DNA from: Streptomyces sp. DI166
GTDB lineage: Bacteria > Actinomycetota > Actinomycetes > Streptomycetales > Streptomycetaceae
Reading direction: 5' to 3'
NCBI RefSeq assembly: GCF_900091315.1
Contig: NZ_FLSP01000007.1
Coordinates: forward strand, 1-64,000
Length of the DNA stretch: 64,000 nt
Shown here: positions 34,644 through 43,679 of the stretch, piece by piece
Position numbering within the stretch: position 1 is the first letter of the stretch
Layout: every line of letters starts with the position of its first letter
Made by a program: the position numbers and the translations under genes
The notes under the pieces: model-generated
What the model saw: the letters and a program-made list of their open reading frames with translations, nothing else
The model's database searches: none
What the model was told of the DNA's origin: nothing

Positions 34644-35281
34644 GCGGGCGCTCCTTCCAGGACGGGCCGCGGGTCCCTGCGGGAGCGCAGCCACCAGTCG
34701 CGCATGCCCCACAGGACGAGTGCGCCGTAGATGACGTAGACGAAGCCGGAGAAGGCGTAGCCGTTGGCGAAGTTCAGCGGGACGCCGACGAGGTCGACCA
34801 GGAGCCAGGCGAACCAGAACTCGACCATGCCGCGGGCCTGGGCGTACATGGCGACGACGGTGCCGACGAAGATGTAGGCGTCCGGCCAAGGGTCCCAGGA
34901 CAGGCTCGGGTACGCCTTGAAGATCAGGGCCACCGCGACGGTGCCGGCGGCAGCGGCGGCGACCATGGTGGCGCGCTCCGGCCAGGTGGCGAAGCGGACG
35001 GCGATCCTGCCGTCCTCGGCCTTGCCGGTGCCGCGGCTCCACTGGGACCAGCCGTACAGCGCGACGGCCATGACGACGGCCTGCTTGCCCGCGCTGCCGC
35101 TGAGGTGCCCGTAGAAGGCGCCGAAGAGGACGAGACCGGAGAGGAACTGGACCGGCCAGGTCCACAGCGAGCGCCGGAAGCCGAGCGCGAGGGTGATCAG
35201 GCCCAGGGTGTTGCCGATCATGTCCGACCAGATGATGTGCTGGCCGAACAGGACGAAGGCCTCGGAGTTGAGCGTGTTCAC
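34640..35281 (-). CDS. pnuX: PnuC-family transporter, probable riboflavin permease PnuX
   Basis: A 213-aa membrane protein with about six to seven helices of the PnuC fold ([36 protein letters not shown]). PnuC itself takes up nicotinamide riboside, but inside an actinobacterial rib operon behind an FMN riboswitch the family member is PnuX, a riboflavin facilitator. Its GTG start overlaps the ribE stop and its stop overlaps the ribBA start, so it is tightly coupled to both enzymes. Confidence 0.9.
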   Translation of the reverse strand: MNTLNSEAFVLFGQHIIWSDMIGNTLGLITLALGFRRSLWTWPVQFLSGLVLFGAFYGHLSGSAGKQAVVMAVALYGWSQWSRGTGKAEDGRIAVRFATWPERATMVAAAAAGTVAVALIFKAYPSLSWDPWPDAYIFVGTVVAMYAQARGMVEFWFAWLLVDLVGVPLNFANGYAFSGFVYVIYGALVLWGMRDWWLRSRRDPRPVLEGAPA

Positions 35282-35871
35282 CTGGCTGCTCCCAGCAGGC
35301 GTTCGACGTACTTGGCGACGACGTCGACCTCCAGGTTGACCGGGTCGCCGGGCTGCTTCACCCCGAGCGTGGTCAGGGCGAGCGTGGTGGGGATCAGGCT
35401 CACGGAGAAGTAGTCCGGGCCCGCGTCGACGACGGTGAGGCTGATGCCGTCGACGGTGATGGAGCCCTTCTCCACGACATAGCGGGCCAGGTCCACGGGC
35501 AGCGAGATCTTGATGATCTCCCAGTTGTCGGAGGGCTTGCGCTCCAGGACGGCGCCGGTGCCGTCGACGTGGCCCTGCACGATGTGGCCGCCGAGCCGGG
35601 CGCCGACCGCGGTGGGGCGCTCCAGGTTGACGCGGGAGCCGACGCCGAGGGCGCCGAGGCTGGAGCGGTTGAGGGTCTCGGCCATCACATCGGCGGTGAA
35701 CTCGTCGCCCTCGTGCTCCACGACCGTGAGGCAGACGCCGTTGACCGCGATGGAGTCGCCGTGCTTGGCCCCCTCGGTCACCACGGGACCGCGTACGCGG
35801 AAGCGACAGGAGTCACCGAGGTTCTCGACGGCGGTGATCTCGCCCAGCTCTTCGACGATTCCGGTGAACAC
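35278..35871 (-). CDS. ribE: Riboflavin synthase alpha chain
   Basis: A 197-aa enzyme with the two repeated lumazine-binding domains: [10 protein letters not shown] with NGVCLTV (first) and [13 protein letters not shown] with DGISLTV (second). It dismutates two lumazines to riboflavin. GTG 35871 has GGAGG nine bases upstream. It is the first gene behind the FMN riboswitch, with a 151-nt segment between. Confidence 0.97.
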   Translation of the reverse strand: MFTGIVEELGEITAVENLGDSCRFRVRGPVVTEGAKHGDSIAVNGVCLTVVEHEGDEFTADVMAETLNRSSLGALGVGSRVNLERPTAVGARLGGHIVQGHVDGTGAVLERKPSDNWEIIKISLPVDLARYVVEKGSITVDGISLTVVDAGPDYFSVSLIPTTLALTTLGVKQPGDPVNLEVDVVAKYVERLLGAAR

Positions 35872-36022
35872 TTCCCGGGTCCTCCTGCCTCAACGGGGCA
35901 CGGACTCCGGGGCTGTCGAAGAACGACAGAGACTGCGGACTGCGACACCGGGGGCGACGCCGGTGAGAATCGTCCCGAAGGACGTGCTCAGCATCGGCGG
36001 CGCGCACGAATGCCCGCCCGCC

Positions 36023-36150
36023 GCGCACTGCCTCCCATCCGGACTTTAACCGTCGGTCCAGGAATTTCACCTGGTCAACCGGCCGCTGGAAGCGGTCGGG
36101 TCGCGGACTGTAACCGCCGGTTCGGACTTTCACCGACCCCGGAGTGCGCT
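36023..36150 (-). promoter_or_regulatory. FMN riboswitch (RFN element)
   Basis: On the minus strand, GCGCACTCC pairs with GG..AGTGCGC as P1, and the conserved RFN segments are present: GGTCGGTGAAAGTCCGAACC, GGCGGTTACAGTCC, TTGACCAGGTGAAATTCCTG and CGGTTAAAGTCCGGATGGGA. It precedes ribE. The following 151 nt hold a small hairpin (35913-35929, CTGTCG with CGACAG) and the ribosome site and are the likely expression platform. FMN binding should lower rib expression. Confidence 0.97.
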
Positions 36151-36273
36151 GCTTTAGGTACAGGGCCAGTGTGCCACGCCTGACCTGCGTCCATGCGGGC
36201 GAGGGCTGTGGGGTGGCTCACAGGCGCCTTGCCCGGCCGGCCCCGGGCGCCCCTCGCATCCCTTGAACTCCAA

Positions 36274-36289
36274 ATTGGTCCATACCTAT
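36274..36289. promoter_or_regulatory. DasR-like box (dre) 1 upstream of the chitinase
   Basis: ATTGGTCCATACCTAT resembles the dre consensus ACTGGTCTAGACCACT (11 of 16 positions by my count). Confidence 0.6.
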
Positions 36290-36318
36290 TGACGCATTGG
36301 TCTAGTCCTTCCTATGGT
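36289..36318 (+). promoter_or_regulatory. Chitinase promoter
   Basis: TTGACG (36289-36294), an 18-bp spacer and TATGGT (36313-36318). The second dre-like box fills the spacer, so DasR binding would block polymerase. Confidence 0.7.
36296..36311. promoter_or_regulatory. DasR-like box (dre) 2 inside the chitinase promoter
   Basis: ATTGGTCTAGTCCTTC contains TGGTCTAG, the core of the dre consensus, and lies exactly between the -35 and -10 hexamers. The two boxes start 22 bp apart, about two helical turns. Confidence 0.75.
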
Positions 36319-36347
36319 CTGCGCAACTTCCGTGGAGAGGAACCGAC

Positions 36348-38681
36348 TTGCTGTCACGCAACCGAGCGAGAACCTCCCTGCTCGCGGGCGCCGCGGCCGT
36401 CGCCGGGCTGCTGCTCGCGGGTCTGCCGGCCACCGTCTCGCACGCCGCCGACCAGGAGTCCTGTCGCCCCGACGGGCTCTACACCACGCCCGGCGTGGAC
36501 GTGCCGTACTGCTCGGTCTACGACACCGAGGGCCGGGAGAAGATGGGCGCCGACCACCAGCGCCGGGTGATCGGCTACTTCACCGGCTGGCGCACCGGCA
36601 AGGACGGCACGCCCGCCTACCTCGCCCCGGACATCCCGTGGGACAAGATCACCCACATCAACTACGCCTTCGCGCACATCGACGGCTCGAACAAGATCTC
36701 CGTCGGCGCGGACGGCCCCACCAACGCCTCGACCGGGATGACCTGGCCGGGTGTGAGCGGCGCGGAGATGGACCCGGAGTACTCCTACAAGGGCCACTTC
36801 AATCTGCTCAACAAGTTCAAGAAGCAGCACCCCAATGTCAAGACGCTGATCTCGGTGGGCGGTTGGGCCGAGACCGGCGGCTACTTCGACGCCGACGGCG
36901 ACCGCGTGAACTCGGGCGGCTTCTACTCGATGGCCACCAACGCCGACGGCTCGGTGAACCAGGCGGGCATCGAGACGTTCGCGAACTCGGCGGTCGACTT
37001 CATCAGGAAGTACGGCTTCAACGGCGTCGACATCGACTACGAGTACCCGACGACCATGAAGGACGCGGGCAACCCGCTGGACTGGTCGGTCTCCAACGGC
37101 CGCCGGGCCGGGCTGGTCAAGGGCTACGCCGTGCTGATGAAGACCCTGCGCGAGAAGCTCGACCGGGCGGGCGCGGCGGACGGCAGGCACTACCTGCTCA
37201 CGGTCGCGGCCCCCTCCTCCGGCTATCTGCTGCGCGGCATGGAGACCTTCCAGGTGCAGAAGTACCTGGACTACGTCAACATCATGTCCTACGACCTGCA
37301 CGGCGCCTGGAACGAGTACGTCGGCCCGAACGCCTCGCTCTTCGACGACGGCAAGGACGCCGAACTGGCCGCCGCGGGCGTGTACGGGGCCAACCAGTAC
37401 GGCGGTATCGGTTACCTCAACACCGACTGGGCCTACCACTACTTCCGCGGCTCGATGCCGGCCGGCCGCATCAACATCGGACTCCCCTACTACACCCGCG
37501 GGTTCAAGAACGTCACCGGCGGCACTGACGGCCTGTGGGGCAAGGCGGCGTCCACCAACTGCCCGGCCGGGTCCGGGCTGACCAAGTGCGGTGACGGCGC
37601 CACCGGCATCGACAACCTCTGGCACGACCTGGACACCAACGGCAAGGAGTCGCCCGCGGGTTCCAACCCGATGTGGCACGCCAAGAACCTGGAGAAGGGC
37701 GTCGTCGGCGACTACGTGACCAAGTACGGCTTCCCCGCCGACACGCAGCTCACCGGCACCTACGCCCGCAAGTACGACTCCACGCTGGTCGCGCCGTGGC
37801 TGTGGAACGCCGAGAAGAAGGTGTTCCTGTCCACCGAGGACGAGCAGTCGGTGAAGGCCAAGGCCGACTACGTGGTCGACCGCGGGATCGGCGGCACCAT
37901 GGTGTGGGAGCTGGCCGGCGACTACCAGTGGAACGCGGCCAAGGGCCAGTACGAGCCGGGCTCGACGCTGACCACCGCGATGTACGACAAGTTCAAGTCC
38001 GCCTCCCCGTACGGGGCGAAGGTCTCGAACAAGCAGCTGCCCACCAAGGCGGTCGACATCGGTGTGGAGTTCGGGGAGTTCAAGCTCGGTGACTCCAACT
38101 ACCCGATCACGCCCAAGGTGAAGATCACCAACAACACCAAGGCCACCCTGCCGGGCGGCACGGAGTTCCAGTTCGACTACTCGACCGCCGCTCCGGCCAA
38201 CGCCTCCGACCAGTCGGGGTTCGGCGCCAAGGTGATCAGCAGCGACCACACCGGCTCCAACGTGGGCGGGCTGAAGGGCGACTTCCACCGGGTCTCGCTG
38301 AAGCTGCCGGGCTGGCAGTCGCTGGCGCCGGGCGCGTCGGTGGAGCTGTCCTTCAACTACTACCTGCCGGTGTCCACGCCGTGGAACTGGACGGTGAACA
38401 TCAACGGCACGACGTACGCGCTGGCCCAGGACCTGGCCCGGGGCGTGACGGTCGTGGAGCCGGGCTCGGACACCACCCCGACCCCGGAGCCGACGGACCC
38501 GACGCCGACCCCCACGCCGGGTGACTGCACCGCGCCCGCCTGGGACTCCTCGACGGCGTACGGCGGCGGCACCGAGGTCTCCCACGAGGGGCACACCTGG
38601 AAGTCGAAGTGGTGGACGAAGGGCGAGGAGCCCGGGACCACCGGTGAATGGGGGGTGTGGCAGGACCTCGGCGCCTGCTGA
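36348..38681 (+). CDS. Secreted GH18 chitinase with C-terminal chitin-binding domain
   Basis: A 777-aa exported enzyme starting at TTG 36348 behind GGAGAGG. Signal peptide residues 1-33 (cleavage SHA-AD). The catalytic GH18 domain (about 70-540) has SVGGW and the DxxDxDxE motif [10 protein letters not shown] with the acid Glu, plus [10 protein letters not shown] beta-rich domain follows (about 560-700), then a Thr/Pro linker ([14 protein letters not shown]) and a CBM5/12-type chitin-binding domain (about 727-777) with [20 protein letters not shown] and two cysteines at its ends. It hydrolyses chitin outside the cell; DasR/GlcNAc control is predicted from the two dre-like boxes. Confidence 0.96.
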   Translation: MLSRNRARTSLLAGAAAVAGLLLAGLPATVSHAADQESCRPDGLYTTPGVDVPYCSVYDTEGREKMGADHQRRVIGYFTGWRTGKDGTPAYLAPDIPWDKITHINYAFAHIDGSNKISVGADGPTNASTGMTWPGVSGAEMDPEYSYKGHFNLLNKFKKQHPNVKTLISVGGWAETGGYFDADGDRVNSGGFYSMATNADGSVNQAGIETFANSAVDFIRKYGFNGVDIDYEYPTTMKDAGNPLDWSVSNGRRAGLVKGYAVLMKTLREKLDRAGAADGRHYLLTVAAPSSGYLLRGMETFQVQKYLDYVNIMSYDLHGAWNEYVGPNASLFDDGKDAELAAAGVYGANQYGGIGYLNTDWAYHYFRGSMPAGRINIGLPYYTRGFKNVTGGTDGLWGKAASTNCPAGSGLTKCGDGATGIDNLWHDLDTNGKESPAGSNPMWHAKNLEKGVVGDYVTKYGFPADTQLTGTYARKYDSTLVAPWLWNAEKKVFLSTEDEQSVKAKADYVVDRGIGGTMVWELAGDYQWNAAKGQYEPGSTLTTAMYDKFKSASPYGAKVSNKQLPTKAVDIGVEFGEFKLGDSNYPITPKVKITNNTKATLPGGTEFQFDYSTAAPANASDQSGFGAKVISSDHTGSNVGGLKGDFHRVSLKLPGWQSLAPGASVELSFNYYLPVSTPWNWTVNINGTTYALAQDLARGVTVVEPGSDTTPTPEPTDPTPTPTPGDCTAPAWDSSTAYGGGTEVSHEGHTWKSKWWTKGEEPGTTGEWGVWQDLGAC

Positions 38682-38696
38682 CCCCGGAGCAGGACC

Positions 38697-38738
38697 GGCC
38701 CGGCGGCGGTGACGACGGCCCTTGCCCGCCGCCGGGCC
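38697..38738. terminator. Terminator after the chitinase gene
   Basis: GGCCCGGCGGCGG (38697-38709) pairs perfectly with CCGCCGCCGGGCC (38726-38738); 16-base loop. Confidence 0.8.
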
Positions 38739-38782
38739 TCCCAACGCCCACCCCGCCGGGCCCGCGTGGCAGGGTGACGTGC

Positions 38783-39667
38783 ATGACGACGACCGCGGAC
38801 GAGTTCGAGAACCACCGCCCCCGGCTGTTCGGGCTGGCGTACCGCATGCTGGGCTCCGCCCAGGAGGCGGAGGACGCCGTGCAGGACGCCTATCTCCGGT
38901 TCAGCTCCACCGAGCGCGCGTCGATCACGCACCCCGGCGCCTGGCTCGCCAAGGTCGTCACCAACCTCTGTCTGTCCCGGCTGACCTCGGCGCGCGCCCG
39001 CCGGGAGGTGTACGTCGGGGAGTGGCTGCCGGAGCCGGTCCTCACCTCCGACGGCACGCTCGGCCCGCTGGAGTCCGCCGAGCAGCGGGAGTCGGTGTCG
39101 CTGGCGATGCTGGTGCTGCTGGAACGGCTCACTCCGACGGAGCGGGCCGTGTTCGTGCTGCGGGAGGCCTTCGGGTACGGCCACCGGGAGATCGCCGAGG
39201 CGCTGGAGCTGACCGAGGCCAACTGCCGTCAGCTGTACCGGCGGGCGGTGCGCCGGGTGGGCGAACCGGGCTCCCGTTTCGAGGCCGAGCCGGAGCGGCG
39301 GCGAAAGCTGGTGGAGTCGTTCATCGCGGCCGCGCGGGAGGGCGATGTGACCACGCTGGAGAAGACGCTGGCGGCCGATGTGACCTGGACCGGCGACGGC
39401 GGCGGCAAGGTCAGCGCGGCCCGGCGTCCGATCGAGGGCCGCGACCGGGTGTCCCGCTTCCTGGTCGGGACACGGCAGACCTTCCTGGCCGGAGTGGAGT
39501 TCTCGGCCGTCGAGATCAACGGCGACACGGGCATGGCCGCCTGGTCCGGCGACACGCTGCTCTCGGTGGTCGCCTTCGAGGTCCGCGAGGGCGTCATCGT
39601 CCACGCGCGCGCCGTGCTGAATCCGGAGAAGCTGGACTTCGTGCGGCGTCAACTTGCACGGGCCTAG
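38783..39667 (+). CDS. ECF sigma factor, ECF41/SigJ type with SnoaL-like C-terminus
   Basis: A 294-aa sigma factor. Region 2 (YRMLGSAQEAEDAVQDAYLR, about residues 20-39) and region 4 (FGYGHREIAEALELTEANCR, about 133-152) are clear. The C-terminal extension is SnoaL-like and carries the three ECF41 signatures: WLPEP in the linker, DGGGK, and NPEKL near the end. In this group the extension replaces an anti-sigma factor and tunes activity. I chose ATG 38783; the longer frame has no support. The next gene encodes an SDR protein, the usual ECF41 target class. Confidence 0.94.
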   Translation: MTTTADEFENHRPRLFGLAYRMLGSAQEAEDAVQDAYLRFSSTERASITHPGAWLAKVVTNLCLSRLTSARARREVYVGEWLPEPVLTSDGTLGPLESAEQRESVSLAMLVLLERLTPTERAVFVLREAFGYGHREIAEALELTEANCRQLYRRAVRRVGEPGSRFEAEPERRRKLVESFIAAAREGDVTTLEKTLAADVTWTGDGGGKVSAARRPIEGRDRVSRFLVGTRQTFLAGVEFSAVEINGDTGMAAWSGDTLLSVVAFEVREGVIVHARAVLNPEKLDFVRRQLARA

Positions 39668-39681
39668 TTTCCGCCGGGGGC

Positions 39682-39708
39682 TGTCACATTTCGCGCCGCT
39701 GATCGGTC
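39682..39708 (+). promoter_or_regulatory. ECF41-type promoter of the SDR gene
   Basis: TGTCACA (39682-39688), 16 bases and GGTC (39705-39708). ECF41 promoters are described as TGTCACA with CGTC at -10; the -35 is exact and the -10 is off by one base. It lies about 60 bp before the SDR start. Confidence 0.72.
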
Positions 39709-39768
39709 CGAGCTGGTGCGGGAGCCCCGACGGTCGGGGCTCCGCCCTGCGAGAGGACGGAAACAGCG

Positions 39769-40512
39769 ATGACCACGATCCTGGTGACCGGCGGTACCGG
39801 AACCCTCGGACGGCTCGTCGTCGAGCGGCTGCGGGCGGACGGGCACGAGGTGCGGGTGCTCAGCCGGCGCAACCGGCCGTACGCGGTGGACCTGCGGAAG
39901 GGCGGTGCCGGGCTGGACGCGGCGATGTCCGGGGCGGACGCGATCGTGCACTGCGCGACATCGCCCCGGGGCGGTGACGAGGACGCGGCCCGGAATCTGA
40001 TCGCCGCCGCGCGGAAGGCCGGGGTGGGGCATCTGGTGTACATCTCGATCGTCGGGGTCGACCGGGTGCCGTTCGGCTACTACCGCAGCAAGCTCGCCGT
40101 GGAGCGGCTGATCGAGGACTCGGGGCTCGGCTTCACGATCCTGCGCGCCACGCAGTTCCACGATCTGCTGGCCCAGCTGTTCGGCACGCTGGCCAAGGCG
40201 CCGGTGCTGCTGCTGCCCGCCGGGGTGCCGGACCAGCCGGTGGAGGTGGCCGAGGTGGCGGACCGGCTGGCGGAGCTGGCTCTCGCGGCGCCCGCGGGGC
40301 GCGTGGACGACATGGCGGGTCCCGAGGTGCGGTCGATGGAGTCCCTGGCCCGCTCGTTCCTCCGGGTGACCGGCCGCAGGCGCCCGATCCTGAACGTACC
40401 GCTGGCCGGGAAGGCGTACCGGGCCTTCCGGGAGGGCGGCCATCTGGCACCGGAACGGGCGGTGGGCAAGGGCACGTTCGAGGAGTACCTGGCGGTACGG
40501 AACCGCCGCTGA
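39769..40512 (+). CDS. Atypical SDR, NAD(P)H-binding (NmrA-like)
   Basis: A 247-aa protein with the Rossmann motif VTGGTGTLGRLVVERL at the N-terminus, HCATSPRGG after strand 4 and YYRSKLAVERL with the usual YxxxK. It belongs to the atypical-5 SDR/NmrA group, which bind NAD(P)H and may reduce quinones or sense redox state. It stands directly behind the ECF41 sigma gene and its promoter has the ECF41 -35 element, so it is the expected target. Substrate unknown. Confidence 0.9.
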   Translation: MTTILVTGGTGTLGRLVVERLRADGHEVRVLSRRNRPYAVDLRKGGAGLDAAMSGADAIVHCATSPRGGDEDAARNLIAAARKAGVGHLVYISIVGVDRVPFGYYRSKLAVERLIEDSGLGFTILRATQFHDLLAQLFGTLAKAPVLLLPAGVPDQPVEVAEVADRLAELALAAPAGRVDDMAGPEVRSMESLARSFLRVTGRRRPILNVPLAGKAYRAFREGGHLAPERAVGKGTFEEYLAVRNRR

Positions 40513-40520
40513 CGCACGTA

Positions 40521-40619
40521 CGTCAGCCCCGGGCCGGTGTCGTCCGGTGCGTCAACCCCGGCCCGGTGTCGCTCGGCGCGTCAATCCCGGCCCGGTGTCG
40601 TCCGGTGCGTCAGTCCCGG
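40521..40619. repeat. 29-bp tandem repeats between the SDR and ROK genes
   Basis: Three copies (40521-40549, 40550-40578, 40579-40607) plus a partial fourth (40608-40619) of a unit beginning CGTCARYCCCGGSCCGGTGT. The ROK stop codon lies in the partial copy. Confidence 0.9.
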
Positions 40620-42190
40620 TAGCCGAACACGTCGTCCTGCGCCTTCTCCCGCGCCGTCAGCAGCGCGCCGCGCAGCACCGCCTCCCCGCCCAGCGCGCTG
40701 GGCCGCACCTCGGTCGGCAGCGGTGACAGGGCCGCCAGCCGGGACTGGACCCGCTCCGCCAGCGGCGTGCCGCCCGCTCGGCCGTTCTCGCCCGCGAGGA
40801 CCACGCAGCCGGGGTCGAGCACGGAGACGACGGCCGCCGCCCCCAGGGCGACGCGGTCGGCGAGGGCGTCCAGGAAGGCGGCGTGGGCCGGGACGGACGG
40901 GTCGGCCGACGCCGCCCTGACCAGCGCCGCTGCCTCGGGGACGGCTGTCCCGCGGGCGGCTGTCTCCGGTACGGCTGTCCCGCGGGCGGCTGTCTCCGGT
41001 ACGGCTGTCCCGCGGACGGCTGTCTCCGGTACGGCTGTCCCGCGGACGGCTGTCGCTGGGGCCGCCGCCTCCGGGGCCACCGCCTCCGGCGCGCCCGTCT
41101 CGGAGGCCGCCGTCTCCGGCGGACCCGTCTCGGGGGTCACCGCCTCCGGCGCGCCCGTCTCGGGGGTCACCGCCTCCGGGGTCACCGCCTCCGGCGCGCC
41201 CGTCTCGGTGGCCACCGCCTCCAAGGTCGCCGTCTCCAGGGCGCCCGTCTCGGAGGCCGCCGTCTCCCGCGCACCCTTCTCCGGCGCGCCCGCCTTCGGG
41301 ACCCCCGTCTCGGTGGCCGCCGCAGGACCGTGGGTGCCCACCTCCGCACCCGCCGCAAGACCGTGCGCGGCCGCCAGTTCGACCACCGCCGCGGAGCAGG
41401 CCAGCGAGTGGAAGCCGCCGTCGCAGCCGGTGGCCGAGGGCAGGCCCCCGGTCCCCGGCACCGGCAGGAAGCCGACCTCACCCGTGCCGCCCGACGCGCC
41501 CCGCCGGATCGCGCCGTCCAGCATCACGGCGGCACCCACGCCCACGCCGAGCCAGAGCAGCACGAAGGTGTCCCGGTCGCGGGCGGCGCCGTCGCGGTGC
41601 TCCGCCACGGCCGCGAGGTTGGTCTCGTTCTCCACGCTGACGCGGGACTCCGGGAGCCGTTCCTGGAGGGCCGCGACCAGCCGCCGGTGCCACTCCGGCA
41701 GCCCCGTGGAGTCGCGCAGTTCGCCGGTGGCCGGGTCGATCAGGCCGGGGGCGCCGATGCCCACGGTGTGCGGCCGGTCCACGCCGGCCTCCTTCACCGC
41801 CCGCTCCACCAGCGCCACCGCCTGCTCCACCGCGGGCCCGGTGCCCACCCCGGTGTCGATCGGCGCCGACGCCTCCGTGAGAACCCGCCCGAGCAGGTCG
41901 GACACGGCCACCGCGACACCCTCGGTGCGCACGTCGAGGGCGGCGAGGTGGGCGCGGCCGGCGACGATCCCGTACACCTTGGCGTTCGGTCCCCGGCGCT
42001 GTTCGCCGGACTCCCCCACCACCTCGATCAGTCCGGCGGCGGTGAGGCGTTCGAGGAGGTCGGCGACGCTCGGGCGGGACAGTCCGGTCAGCTCTTTGAG
42101 CCGCCCCGCCGTCAACGGGCCCTCCTGCTGGAGCAGTCGCAGGGCGAGCCGGTCGTTGATGGCCCGTGCGGTGCTGGGGGATGCGGGCAT
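40610..42190 (-). CDS. ROK-family regulator with a large low-complexity insertion
   Basis: A 526-aa regulator from ATG 42190 (MPASPSTARAINDRLALRLL); ATG 42235 with AGGGG upstream is possible and adds 15 residues. An N-terminal winged helix (TAGRLKELTGLSRPSVADLL) is followed by a ROK sugar-kinase-like domain with VGIGAPGLID, SVENETNLAAVAE and a degenerate zinc region GCDGGFHSLAC. Residues about 290-418 are a Pro/Glu/Thr/Ala insertion of 5- and 10-residue repeats inside the ROK domain; normal ROK repressors are about 400 aa, so this accounts for the extra length. It is divergent from an MFS gene and probably controls it. Confidence 0.86.
   Translation of the reverse strand: MPASPSTARAINDRLALRLLQQEGPLTAGRLKELTGLSRPSVADLLERLTAAGLIEVVGESGEQRRGPNAKVYGIVAGRAHLAALDVRTEGVAVAVSDLLGRVLTEASAPIDTGVGTGPAVEQAVALVERAVKEAGVDRPHTVGIGAPGLIDPATGELRDSTGLPEWHRRLVAALQERLPESRVSVENETNLAAVAEHRDGAARDRDTFVLLWLGVGVGAAVMLDGAIRRGASGGTGEVGFLPVPGTGGLPSATGCDGGFHSLACSAAVVELAAAHGLAAGAEVGTHGPAAATETGVPKAGAPEKGARETAASETGALETATLEAVATETGAPEAVTPEAVTPETGAPEAVTPETGPPETAASETGAPEAVAPEAAAPATAVRGTAVPETAVRGTAVPETAARGTAVPETAARGTAVPEAAALVRAASADPSVPAHAAFLDALADRVALGAAAVVSVLDPGCVVLAGENGRAGGTPLAERVQSRLAALSPLPTEVRPSALGGEAVLRGALLTAREKAQDDVFGYRD
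40938..41330. repeat. In-frame minisatellite inside the ROK gene
   Basis: Two adjoining arrays. At about 40938-41060 a 30-bp unit (coding PETAARGTAV) occurs four times with few changes. From about 41060 to 41330, 15-bp and 30-bp units coding ETGAPEAVTP-type peptides are repeated with more variation. All repeats are multiples of 15 bp, so the frame is kept. Confidence 0.92.
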
Positions 42191-42249
42191 GCCGGGATCC
42201 TGCCAGATCGGCGGGGACGGGCGGGAGGCGGTCATGGGATATCCCCTAT

Positions 42250-42272
42250 CTATCAGGCAGGGTTCCTGATAG
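42250..42272. promoter_or_regulatory. Probable ROK operator between the ROK and MFS genes
   Basis: CTATCAGG-cagggtt-CCTGATAG is a perfect 8-bp inverted repeat in the divergent promoter region, in the most AT-rich patch of the area. Confidence 0.7.
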
Positions 42273-42306
42273 TTTACGGCAGCATCGCAGAGGGAGGGGT
42301 CGGAGA

Positions 42307-43518
42307 ATGAGTGACGTGGTCCAGAGCGGACGCGAGGTGCGGCGGGCGCGCTATGCCGTGGCCGCCGTCTTCACCGTGCACGGCGCGGTGACCGGCTCCT
42401 TCGCCACCCGGGTGCCCTGGATCCAGGACCATGCCGGGGTGAGCGCCGGCCAGTTGGGCCTCGCCCTCGCCTTCCCCGCGCTCGGCGCCTCGCTGGCCAT
42501 GCCGCTCGCCGGAGGCATCACCCACCGCTTCGGCGCCCGCAACGCCCTGCGCGCGCTGATCGCCCTGTGGACGCTCGCCCTGGTCCTGCCCTCGCTGGCC
42601 CCGAACCTCCTCACCCTCTGCCTGGCCCTCTTCGTCTTCGGCGCCACCGCCGGCATGGCGGACGTCGCGATGAACGCCCTCGGCGTGGAGGTGGAGAACC
42701 GGCTCGACCGGTCGATCATGTCCGGGCTGCACGGCATGTGGAGCGCGGGCGCCGTCCTCGGCTCGCTCGGTGGCACCCTCGCCGCCCACCTGGACACCGA
42801 CGCCCGCGTCCACCACGCGGTGGCGGCGGCCGTGCTGACCGTCGCGGGCGTGACCGCCTGCGCCTGGGTGCTGGACCTCCAGCCCGCCCAGGACGAGGAA
42901 CCGCCGCCCCGGTTCGCGCTGCCGCCCCGATCGGCCCTGCTCATCGGTGCGGTCGGATTCTGCGCGGTGTTCGCGGAGGGTGCGAGCCTGGACTGGTCCG
43001 CGGTGTATCTGCGGGACGAACTGGAGAGTTCGGCCGGTCTGGCCGCCGCGTGCACCACGGGCTTCACGCTCACCATGGCGCTCGCCCGGATCGCGGGCGA
43101 CAAGGTGGTGGACCGCTACGGCGCCGTCCGCACGGTCCGCCTCGGCGGTGTCCTCGCCGCCCTCGGCGGCCTGCTGATCGTCCTCGCGGGCCATCCCGCG
43201 GTCGCGATGACCGGCTTCGGCCTGATGGGCCTCGGCATCGCGGTGGTCGTCCCGCTGTGCTTCGCGGCGGCGGGCCGCAGCGGTCCCAACCCCAGCCTGG
43301 CCATCGCGGGCGTCGCGACCATCACGTACACCTCGGGTCTCGTCGCGCCCGGCGCGATCGGCGGACTGGCCCAGGCGACCAGTCTGGTGGTGTCGTTCGG
43401 CCTGGTCACGGTGCTGGCGACCGGTCTCGCGGCCTTCGCGGGCGTGCTCCGCAGCGCCGACCGCAAGTCGGCCACGATCACCAAGGCGGACGCCGCGGTC
43501 CCGGACGCGCGCACCTGA
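42307..43518 (+). CDS. MFS transporter (YbjJ-like)
   Basis: A 403-aa protein with about twelve membrane helices; the first loop has GSFATRVPWIQDHAGVSAGQ, and the GxxxDxxxR-type loop between helices 2 and 3 is GGITHRFGARN. The pattern MADVAMNALGVEVENRLDRS is typical of the YbjJ branch. ROK regulators often control sugar transporters, and the divergent layout with a shared operator supports that link; the substrate is not known. ATG 42307 has GGAG upstream. Confidence 0.87.
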   Translation: MSDVVQSGREVRRARYAVAAVFTVHGAVTGSFATRVPWIQDHAGVSAGQLGLALAFPALGASLAMPLAGGITHRFGARNALRALIALWTLALVLPSLAPNLLTLCLALFVFGATAGMADVAMNALGVEVENRLDRSIMSGLHGMWSAGAVLGSLGGTLAAHLDTDARVHHAVAAAVLTVAGVTACAWVLDLQPAQDEEPPPRFALPPRSALLIGAVGFCAVFAEGASLDWSAVYLRDELESSAGLAAACTTGFTLTMALARIAGDKVVDRYGAVRTVRLGGVLAALGGLLIVLAGHPAVAMTGFGLMGLGIAVVVPLCFAAAGRSGPNPSLAIAGVATITYTSGLVAPGAIGGLAQATSLVVSFGLVTVLATGLAAFAGVLRSADRKSATITKADAAVPDART

Positions 43519-43536
43519 CCGACGCGCCCACGGGAC

Positions 43537-43647
43537 GTGCGGACGACCGGCGGTCCGGCGGGTCACCGGCCATGCGGTGGCCCGCCGGACGAACGCGTGA
43601 ACCGCTGTGCGGACGACCGGCGGACCGGCGCGTCAACGGCCATGCGG
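43537..43647. repeat. Two 41-bp direct repeats between the MFS and NCS2 genes
   Basis: GTGCGGACGACCGGCGGNCC and the following 21 bases up to CATGCGG occur at 43537-43577 and 43607-43647 with a few mismatches. Confidence 0.88.
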
Positions 43648-43679
43648 ATGATCGGCATCCGTTCGCACCCCTGACAATG

